64,000 nt of DNA from Cyanidium caldarium (Eukaryota; Rhodophyta; Bangiophyceae; Cyanidiales; Cyanidiaceae). The position numbers were made by a program, and so were the translations under genes. Positions 44,000 through 51,017 of this stretch are shown piece after piece. The notes below the pieces were generated by a model. That model saw only the letters and a list, made by a program, of their open reading frames with translations. It was not told where the DNA came from and did not search any database. Position 1 is the first letter of the stretch. Each line of letters starts with the position of its first letter. The stretch is taken from assembly GCA_026184775.1 (NCBI GenBank), contig JANCYW010000006.1, positions 372,001 through 436,000 on the forward strand. The letters are read 5' to 3'.

Positions 44000-45202
44000 A
44001 TGGTGGAGTCCAGCGCACCGGGGAGCCACAGCTCTGGTGAATCCGTCGGGGCGCTCCGACGCTCGAGGGCCGCTTGGTTCTCACTCGCCCTGTTGCTGTT
44101 GTTGCTGGTCGGCTTTCTGCCTCTTCTAGTCCACGCACACCAGCTCCTCCCGGCGGTGGCCGAGTCGGCGGCGCTGGAGCGACGGGCACCGCGTGCACTG
44201 CCGGGCGACTCGTGGTTTCTGTCCCTGGCGGAGACCATCGCGGTGGGCGCGGAACGACAACGCCGCGAGACCGAGCGCTCGGTCCTGCGCACCGCAACCG
44301 ACACTGTGACGTCCGGTGAAGCGCGTTCGGCAGCGCCTGAAAAAGTCCACAGTGGTTGCCGCCGTCGGCGCTGGTGGCGCTTTCCGCGTTGGCGCATCCA
44401 TCCGCCCGATGTCGAGCGGCCGCCCCGGGAGGGCGGTTCGCGCCCGTCCGACGGGGACTTGTCGTTGTTGTTGTATCGTGCGGTGCTGACGCTGCGCTTG
44501 GCACCTGTCGGCGACTGGGAGGCGCGCCTGTTCGCCCTCAGCACGGTTCGCGAACTGTGCCACGACCTGAAACGCTCGCAGACGCTGCTCGAGCTGGGCG
44601 GCATCGTGGCCGTGGCCAGCGCCCTGGACGATGCCCACCCGCGCGTGCGGGCAGCTGCCGCGCAAGTGCTGGGCGTAGCGTCGCAGAACAACCCACGCAT
44701 GCACTCCGCGGTGGCGCCGTTCGCCAACGCGCTCATGCGGCGCAGCGCCGACCGCCGCGAGGACATCCACGTGCGCAGCGCGTGCCTGTTCGCGGTGCTG
44801 GCCTCGATGCCCGCCGACCACATTCGTCGCGTGGAACTCGACCCCGTCAGCGCACTGCGTTCTATCGCCGACGCGCTGCAGATGCGGTTGCGACAGCTGC
44901 CACCGGAGCCGAGCGTGAGCCAAGCGGCGCATCGGTACATTCGGCGCGCATTGGTGATGGGCCGCGTACTGCTCGAGCGCGAAGACGCCGCCCGGCGGTG
45001 GCATCGGCGTCGACACCGCCGGCTGGGCAGCCGATGTCCGCGACCGCTCTGGCGGCCGCTCATGCGGCAGCACCAGTTGCGCGAGCAGGCCGCAGCACTG
45101 CTGGTGTCCGAGGCGTTGGACGGCGACGCGCGTCTGGAGGTGGCCAACTTTTTACGGGCGCTGTCGCGATCCGATGATACCGCGCAACACACGGCCGGAT
45201 GA
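44000..45202 (+). CDS. SIL1/Fes1-like Hsp70 nucleotide-exchange factor (ER)
   Basis: Armadillo-repeat protein resembling HspBP1/Fes1/SIL1, which release ADP from Hsp70. The core repeats read ALSTVRELCHDLKRSQTLLE, LGGIVAVASALDDAHPRVRA and AAQVLGVASQNNPRMH, close to HspBP1 (LAD.CE..DNA..F and A.LIGTCSQNN). A strong hydrophobic stretch, WFSLALLLLLLVGFLPLL, lies at residues 25-42, so the protein enters the ER lumen or is anchored there. This points to SIL1, partner of BiP, rather than cytosolic Fes1. The C-terminus is Arg-rich. I chose Met at 44000 because it puts the hydrophobic segment near the start. Confidence 0.75.
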   Translation: MVESSAPGSHSSGESVGALRRSRAAWFSLALLLLLLVGFLPLLVHAHQLLPAVAESAALERRAPRALPGDSWFLSLAETIAVGAERQRRETERSVLRTATDTVTSGEARSAAPEKVHSGCRRRRWWRFPRWRIHPPDVERPPREGGSRPSDGDLSLLLYRAVLTLRLAPVGDWEARLFALSTVRELCHDLKRSQTLLELGGIVAVASALDDAHPRVRAAAAQVLGVASQNNPRMHSAVAPFANALMRRSADRREDIHVRSACLFAVLASMPADHIRRVELDPVSALRSIADALQMRLRQLPPEPSVSQAAHRYIRRALVMGRVLLEREDAARRWHRRRHRRLGSRCPRPLWRPLMRQHQLREQAAALLVSEALDGDARLEVANFLRALSRSDDTAQHTAG

Positions 45203-45416
45203 GGGTATGGGTCTACCGCACCGCAGATACCCTTCCCGGCGGTGCTCGGTGCGCATTCTCTGGTTGTCGTGGGTCACATACTTTACATCGGAAGCGCCAC
45301 GCCATCCCACACTCGTTACCGACGTGATCTACACTTTCTGCTCGCCCGGTATGTGCAGATGCCCGTCATCGCTTGGCAACGTCCTTTTCTGGCGCCACTC
45401 CGATTCCCTGTTATCA

Positions 45417-47735
45417 CTACCGCGCATGCTCCGAAAAGGCCCAGCCCGATACATTCCGCTCGCCCCACGAGCGCGCTTTGCGCAGCAGGGCATCCTCCGT
45501 GGCACGTGGCTCCGGCTGGGCGTCCCTTTGCAAAGCGTCGGCGTGGTCGATCGCCTCGCTGTCGCCCTCGAGATCGGAGGACACGTCCGTGCGCGCGTCG
45601 CGCATCTCCTCGTTCTGGTCGCTGTCCGAGGCGTCGGCGTTCACCGCGGCCGGCGCTCCCGACGGGTCGCGTGACCGCGACGCGGCGCCCGCTCCCGATT
45701 GAGCGATGGGCATCGGCTGGCTGGCCGCCACGGTCGCCGACCGCGGCTCCGTCGGTGCCGCCCGGTGCAGCGCCGCGGCCTCCCGCGCCGTCTCCGCGTC
45801 CGACCCGGCGTGCGCCTCCCCCAGCAGCGCCCGCTCGTGCAGGCGTGCACATCGTTCGAACAAGTTCACGTCCATCTCGATCATCAGCTTCTGCACGTTG
45901 AAAGTCAAATTCATCACCGTCGTGTTCCAGTGATTGCGTTCGTTGTTGGCCAGCGCCGCAAACACCAGCGGGAAGACGCGCTCGCGGTACTGCAGAATGA
46001 GCGACACCAGGTACTCGTTGTTCCACAGGAAGAGCGTGCGCTCAGCCACCTGGAAATGCGGTGACTGGACGCACTTGGCGATGCGGCGGAACAGATCCTC
46101 CAGCACGACGCTAAACTCGCGCGGATGCGTCTGCTCGATCACCTCCTCCAGCTCGGCCAAGAAGAGCACCTCTTTGGGTGAGTTGGTCAGCGGCCAGTAC
46201 TTGAGCAGACCGCGGATCACATCCACCGCCAGCGGCGGGTGCTTTTCCACAAACTGCGTCATGCAGTACACCAGCTGCTGGTGGTACTGCGCGATGCAGC
46301 GCGGGATGTGCAGCGGCAGCAGCGCCCGCCGCATAAAGTTCTTGTGCTCCTCCTTCAGCGGCAACGCAAACCCGTTGATAATGGAGCCGAGGATCTCCAA
46401 AAGCTCGGCGACGCCGTTGTGCCGCTCCGACTCGAACACGAAGAAGAGGAACACGTTGGCGATGGCGCGGCGTATGAAGGGGCGCAGCGGCATGAACTTG
46501 CCGTAGATGCGGTGCAGCACGGTCTTGAGGTAGTCGCGCTCCCGCGGGTCCTCCGAATCGAACAGATCCAAGACGCCCAGCACGAAGCGCTGATCGATGT
46601 ACTTGCGGGCCACACGCGGATCCACCTCCGGCGAAACCACAAAGCGCAGCAGCAGCTCGTACACGATCTGCAAGTGCGGCCAGGCCGGTTCCAGCACCGG
46701 CTCGTCTTCGTCGATGTCACCGGCGAGCGCCGCCTCCAAACTGGTGCCGCTCGCTGGATGCAGCGTGCGAAACAGATTCGCCCGAAACATATCCACCAGC
46801 GGCCGGTACACCTCCTCCGGCAGTGCGCCCTTGGTGGTCGATACATAGTCGACCAGCTCGATCAGCGTCGTGCGCTTGCCCTCCTTTTCGGCCGCGTCTC
46901 GTGTGCCGTCCGTGAAATCGTACACTTGGCAGCACAGTTGCACCTTGGTCTTGAACAGCTCGGTTCGGATGCGGCCACGCGGTGCGTCCATCAGCGCCGG
47001 CAGCTCGCTGAAAGGTGTCGGTGGCTCCGGTGTGGGCGATACCGATGGCGACGCGGTGCTACGGCCATGCATGATACCGCTCGCGGAGGTGCGCGTTGTC
47101 AAATCCGCTGTCGCTGTCCGACTCGTTTTGGCAGGTATATCTACTGGTCGCGACAACGCCGCCGCCGTGCTGCTCATAGGGGCAACCCACGCTGTCGTCG
47201 ATGGGCCGGCAAACGTGTCCACTGGTGGGTGCGGCGCCAGCGGCAGGTGGCTCGGCGTTCGACTCGGGGCCGCTGCGTCCGCCGGCCGGGGCGATGGCGA
47301 TGCCATTTGCACCATTGGTGTATCCGACGCCTCCCGTTTCATATGGGCAGACTCGGTGGTAGTGGCACCAGAACCACCGCCGGCCTGCTCGCCGAGCGCG
47401 TGACGTCGTTGGGCGCTCTCGCTGCGCGTCGTTCCCGCCGCGTTGTTTGTGTGTAAATGCAATGGTCCACGCGGCGACATCGCCAGCGGCCGCTCCGGGT
47501 CACTCGCAGAAGTGATAATGCCCAAATCGTTCGGCATCCGCGCGTCGTAAGACGGAAGCGACGACTTGCTCGTGCCGCCGCCACTTTGGCCGGGAGACCG
47601 TGACCGACCGGGAATAAAAACGGGCGGCGATGGCGACCTGGCCTTGGCCGCGCTCTCCGACGCCATACTGCTTCCGTGCTCGGTGCCCTCCGGCAGACCG
47701 TTCGTCATCCGAGCAGCGGTGCTAGAATGCAGCAT
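45417..47735 (-). CDS. PPP2R5: PP2A regulatory subunit B56 (B')
   Basis: Substrate-selecting subunit of protein phosphatase 2A. The HEAT-like B56 fold covers about residues 245-640: VQLCCQVYDFTDGTRD, TTLIELVDYVSTTKGALPEE, WPHLQIVYELLLRFV, FVLGVLDLFDSEDPRERDYL, LKTVLHRIYGKFMPLR, LLPLHIPRCIAQYHQQLVYC and HWNTTVMNLTFNVQKLMIEMD are all strongly conserved. The N-terminal 240 residues are Ser/Thr/Pro-rich and the C-terminal tail is acidic, both probably phosphorylation-prone and disordered. Met at 47735 is used; Met at 47708 and 47933 are alternatives. Confidence 0.95.
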   Translation of the reverse strand: MLHSSTAARMTNGLPEGTEHGSSMASESAAKARSPSPPVFIPGRSRSPGQSGGGTSKSSLPSYDARMPNDLGIITSASDPERPLAMSPRGPLHLHTNNAAGTTRSESAQRRHALGEQAGGGSGATTTESAHMKREASDTPMVQMASPSPRPADAAAPSRTPSHLPLAPHPPVDTFAGPSTTAWVAPMSSTAAALSRPVDIPAKTSRTATADLTTRTSASGIMHGRSTASPSVSPTPEPPTPFSELPALMDAPRGRIRTELFKTKVQLCCQVYDFTDGTRDAAEKEGKRTTLIELVDYVSTTKGALPEEVYRPLVDMFRANLFRTLHPASGTSLEAALAGDIDEDEPVLEPAWPHLQIVYELLLRFVVSPEVDPRVARKYIDQRFVLGVLDLFDSEDPRERDYLKTVLHRIYGKFMPLRPFIRRAIANVFLFFVFESERHNGVAELLEILGSIINGFALPLKEEHKNFMRRALLPLHIPRCIAQYHQQLVYCMTQFVEKHPPLAVDVIRGLLKYWPLTNSPKEVLFLAELEEVIEQTHPREFSVVLEDLFRRIAKCVQSPHFQVAERTLFLWNNEYLVSLILQYRERVFPLVFAALANNERNHWNTTVMNLTFNVQKLMIEMDVNLFERCARLHERALLGEAHAGSDAETAREAAALHRAAPTEPRSATVAASQPMPIAQSGAGAASRSRDPSGAPAAVNADASDSDQNEEMRDARTDVSSDLEGDSEAIDHADALQRDAQPEPRATEDALLRKARSWGERNVSGWAFSEHAR

Positions 47736-48437
47736 GGCCGCTGCCAGCCCACCTTCCTCCCGCGCAGCCCGAAGCCAGCGGTCCACGCCCGAACCGAGAC
47801 ACCCAACGAACCGTTGCGACGAGGACGAGGTGCGCGTCAGCCACAGCACCGGCTTCCGCCTGGCACTGGCGGACCGCCCACCGAGTTTCGTCGGAAGACA
47901 GCCTTCACGTTCCCGAGGCGGCCGGCCCTGCACTCAGACACGCGCGTCACCGCGACCGCAGAAGCCACCCCGGCCGTCACTGCCGCGCCCAGCTTCGATA
48001 CCCCCAGCCGTCCCACTCTGCACGCGTCTCAACCACCCGTTCTTTCCACCTCCGGCTGGTGCGCCGACAGCGAACTCGTTTTCGACAACCTCCGTTTTCG
48101 CGAGCGTCTCGCGGCCCGACAACACCCCTGGCCGCGGAGGAGCAGTGAGAGGCGAGAAACCGGTGCGGCCCGCAACGCCCACAGATGTTCACCGCGATCG
48201 GGGCGCGCAGTTGCCGCGGCCGAACGAATCGATCATCATGAGTTAGATGAGACAAACTTGGTTGTTTCGGGAGGAGTGCCCGCTTCGCGAATGCCGGCAC
48301 GTTCCACCCGCGCTCAGCAATCGTGGTGTGGTGCGTGCACATCTCGTCGGCTTTTGCGGGGTGTTCATCGTGCGCACGACCTCACCCGAAGACGGTAAAC
48401 GACCTTCTTTGCGGATGGTATACTTCCATCCTGTCTC
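47736..48437. other. Divergent intergenic region
   Basis: About 700 bases between the B56 gene and HAAO. The + strand is pyrimidine-rich around 47890-48060. Frames exist on both strands but are Pro/Arg/Ser-rich with no recognisable motif. Confidence 0.45.
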
Positions 48438-48956
48438 ATGCGCCAGTTCGCGGCGTTCAATGTGAAGAGATGGCTGGAGGAAAATCGGCACCTTCTCAAG
48501 CCGCCGGTGGGCAACCGGGTGTTGGCCGACGGCGAGTTCAAGGTGATGGTGGTGGCGGGCCCGAACGAGCGCACCGATTACCACGTGGAGAATCACGAGG
48601 AGATATTCTACCAGCTCGAAGGCGACTTGATCTTGAAGTTTGTGGACGAATCGGAGGAGCCGCCGCGGTTCGACGAGGTGCACGTTGGCGGCGGCGAGCT
48701 GTTCGCGCTGCCAGCGCGGGTGCCGCACTCGCCGCAACGCTTGCCGGGTTCGATCGGCTTGGTCGTCGAGCGCGAACGCGACGCCACTGAGCTGGACCGA
48801 TTACGTTGGTACTGCCAGCAGTGTCGCTCGGTGATGTACGAGGAGAGCTTTCACTGCGCCGACCTCACCAAAGACCTGTTGCCAGTCATCCAGCGATATC
48901 GCGCCGACCAAGCGCATCGCACGTGCAAGCAGTGCGGTTGGGTGGAGCATGTGTGA
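48438..48956 (+). CDS. HAAO: 3-hydroxyanthranilate 3,4-dioxygenase
   Basis: Iron cupin enzyme that opens the ring of 3-hydroxyanthranilate to give the direct precursor of quinolinate in NAD synthesis. Iron ligands His49, Glu55 and His97, the substrate arginines Arg45 and Arg101, and Glu111 match the Cupriavidus enzyme with a constant two-residue offset. A second, rubredoxin-like iron site is present at the C-terminus: Cys126/Cys129 and Cys163/Cys166. This makes it the short bacterial/fungal type (172 residues), not the animal type with two fused cupins. No targeting peptide is seen, so it is probably cytosolic. Works with the kynureninase about 10 kb downstream. Confidence 0.97.
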   Translation: MRQFAAFNVKRWLEENRHLLKPPVGNRVLADGEFKVMVVAGPNERTDYHVENHEEIFYQLEGDLILKFVDESEEPPRFDEVHVGGGELFALPARVPHSPQRLPGSIGLVVERERDATELDRLRWYCQQCRSVMYEESFHCADLTKDLLPVIQRYRADQAHRTCKQCGWVEHV

Positions 48957-48969
48957 AAAAAGTAGTGGC

Positions 48970-49061
48970 GAGCGATGGCAAATCAGATACTCAACTGGCG
49001 TCGAGCAACCCCAAAGAGCGATGACAAATCAGACGCTCAACTGGTGTCGAGCAGCCGCCGG
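48970..49061. repeat. Tandem duplication, 46-base unit, two copies
   Basis: Copy 1 is 48970-49015 and copy 2 is 49016-49061. They begin GAGCGATGGCAAATCAGA and GAGCGATGACAAATCAGA. The first 37 bases differ at four places; the last nine are more diverged. It starts 14 bases after the HAAO stop. Confidence 0.85.
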
Positions 49062-49266
49062 AGCTCCAGTGACGTGCACATGTTCCCGGTGAGCTTTGGC
49101 GGGGTCTGGACAATTCCGAGGCCGTGCTAGCTGGAAGGGTGTACTTCGCGCCCAGCAACAGCACGACTGAGCGGCCCAACAGCTGCACGACTGCGCTCTG
49201 TTCATAGCGCTTCGGTAAACCTGGGTTGCGGCGCTTGTACTCTGCCAAGGCGTGCGAAACCCGCAT
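48991..49266 (-). CDS. Possible small protein, unknown
   Basis: Weak candidate of 91 residues. The first half is protein-like: MRVSHALAEYKRRNPGLPKR, then a hydrophobic stretch VVQLLGRSVVLLLGAKYTLP. The second half overlaps the 46-base tandem repeat and is low in quality. The frame is open upstream to 49374, past the opposing PDI start. I do not recognise a family. Confidence 0.25.
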   Translation of the reverse strand: MRVSHALAEYKRRNPGLPKRYEQSAVVQLLGRSVVLLLGAKYTLPASTASELSRPRQSSPGTCARHWSSGGCSTPVERLICHRSLGLLDAS

Positions 49267-49372
49267 CGCCGCAGCGATGCCCACTCCGAGTGTCCGCACA
49301 TTCCCAACGCACGTCTGTGCAGGTGCGGCGACGGCTTTCGGTGCCAACCGTCGCGGGGCGCGGATCGTGAGC

Positions 49373-50605
49373 ATGGCGGCGCGCAGCGGATGCCTTCGTG
49401 CAGCGATTGCCCTGCAGAAGATCTTCGTGGTGATGGCCGTGCTGTCCGTCCTAGCAGTGTTGCCGGTTGCGGCCGTTTATGAGCCGGACGTGGGCAGCAA
49501 CGACTTTGACACGGTGGTGGACGGCGGGCGCCACGCTCTGGTGGAGTTTTATGCGCCGTGGTGCGGCCACTGCAAGGCGCTGGCTCCGGAATTTCGAAAG
49601 GTGGGCGAAGCCTATGCGGATCGCGACGACGTGGTGATTGCGCAGGTCGACGCCGACAAGCACCGCGAGCTGGGCCAGCGGTTTCAGGTGCGCGGCTATC
49701 CGACGCTGCTGTGGTTTGCCAAGGGAAGGGGCGAGCTGGCACCCGAGCCGGTGCAAGCGGGTCGCACCGCCAAGGATCTGATGGCGTTTGTGGCGGAAAA
49801 ATCGGGCATTCTGTCGTCGGCCGAGGTGCCGCCGGGCATGCTGCATCAGGTGTCGCCGACCGAGTTGGAGCGCAAAATCGCGGCGCTGCGGGACGCGGAG
49901 GGCCGGACGGTGGTGGTGGTGGCCCACGAACCGGCGACGTCGTCGCTCAAAACCGCCGACCTGGCGGCGGTGGCGAGGGCGTTTCGCGACGAGCCGCTGG
50001 CCATGGTGGTGCTGGACACTTCGCAGGCTGGTGCCGCAGAGGCGCTCAAGCGGCATGCACACCTCCGCCAGACGGCCACCGATGGCGGTGCGCTGGTGGC
50101 GGCCTTGCCGACCAACCGTCCGGCGGTGGCGGTGCCGTTGCGAGAGCGGGTGCGCTCGCGAGCTGAGCTGTTCGACGCGCTGAATGTGGGGTTGGGCTAC
50201 GACTTGCTCCTCAGCGGTGACCTTCAAGAGAATGCCGGCGTCGACGAGGAGCTCGAGAGCATGCTGATACGTTTGATGCGGGGCGAGCGCGGCCTCACCA
50301 TCCAGTCCGTGAAGCAGGCAGCTGACCGCCGCGTGAAACTGTTCCGCGTTCCCGGCGGACCGAGACCGGACTCGCTGGCATACTATGCCAAACTCGCCGG
50401 CAAGCTGGGCGACCACGGCTCCGCGTCCATCACCGTAGAGCTGTCGCGACTCGAGGGCCTGCTGAAACAGTTGCCGGCCACAAGCTTGAGCAAGCGGCAG
50501 GTGCGGTCGTTTTACCGCCGCCTCAACGTGCTGCGCCGACTGGCGCCCGTCGCCCGTCAGGAGGCGGTTGCATACCCGAAAAGCGACGAGAAGAGCGAGT
50601 TGTGA
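49373..50605 (+). CDS. Protein disulphide isomerase, one thioredoxin domain plus ERp29-like domain
   Basis: ER oxidoreductase that forms and reshuffles disulphide bonds. The signal peptide is about residues 1-34 (IFVVMAVLSVLAVLPVAA). The first thioredoxin domain has the active site WCGHC at 63-67 in FYAPWCGHCKALAPEF, and the cis-Pro in VRGYPTLLWF. A middle region lacks a second CxxC and looks like a redox-inactive thioredoxin fold. The C-terminal helical part ends KRQVRSFYRRLNVLRRL, as in the ERp29 C-domain of plant PDI-D. The last residues are KSEL, one change from the ER-retention signal KDEL. Met at 49373 is chosen because it precedes the signal peptide directly. Confidence 0.9.
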   Translation: MAARSGCLRAAIALQKIFVVMAVLSVLAVLPVAAVYEPDVGSNDFDTVVDGGRHALVEFYAPWCGHCKALAPEFRKVGEAYADRDDVVIAQVDADKHRELGQRFQVRGYPTLLWFAKGRGELAPEPVQAGRTAKDLMAFVAEKSGILSSAEVPPGMLHQVSPTELERKIAALRDAEGRTVVVVAHEPATSSLKTADLAAVARAFRDEPLAMVVLDTSQAGAAEALKRHAHLRQTATDGGALVAALPTNRPAVAVPLRERVRSRAELFDALNVGLGYDLLLSGDLQENAGVDEELESMLIRLMRGERGLTIQSVKQAADRRVKLFRVPGGPRPDSLAYYAKLAGKLGDHGSASITVELSRLEGLLKQLPATSLSKRQVRSFYRRLNVLRRLAPVARQEAVAYPKSDEKSEL

Positions 50606-51017
50606 CGCAGACGTCGGGAAGGAGAATGGAAAGAGCTCCCGTCGGGCGTGGTAGGTTGCGTGCGTTTTCGAGATGCGACACCAAGGCAAAAGCAGCGATA
50701 GGTAAAAACTTCAATGTTGCCGACGTCTGTCGCGAGTTCTCCCTCCAACAAGCCTCCCAAGTCGCCTCCACCTCGCCACCCACTGTCACCATCTGCACTC
50801 CACCCAGCCGCCCTGGACATATTCACCCACTCCATCGTTTTCTCAACGTCCTCTGCAGAACCCCCGGTCTCCCGTCGTATCGTCTCCATTCGCCCATTGC
50901 ACGCATCGCGGCAATGGGGGGCAGCCGCGCCGTTGCGCACAGACGGACGGGCGAGCGCGGTGAAGGTCGCTGCAAACAGGCACGCTGGGGCTAGGACGGA
51001 ATTGTGGGCACCAGCAA
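50606..51017. other. Intergenic region between PDI and the zinc-knuckle gene
   Basis: Minus-strand frames here (for example 50557-51024) have some acidic, protein-like stretches but overlap the PDI 3' end and match nothing I know. I do not call a gene. Confidence 0.4.

Larger units (their letters stand above)
48957..49372. other. Intergenic region with tandem repeat
   Basis: Holds two copies of a 46-base unit right after HAAO and, on the minus strand, a weak small-protein candidate. It is the 5' side of the PDI gene. Confidence 0.5.
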
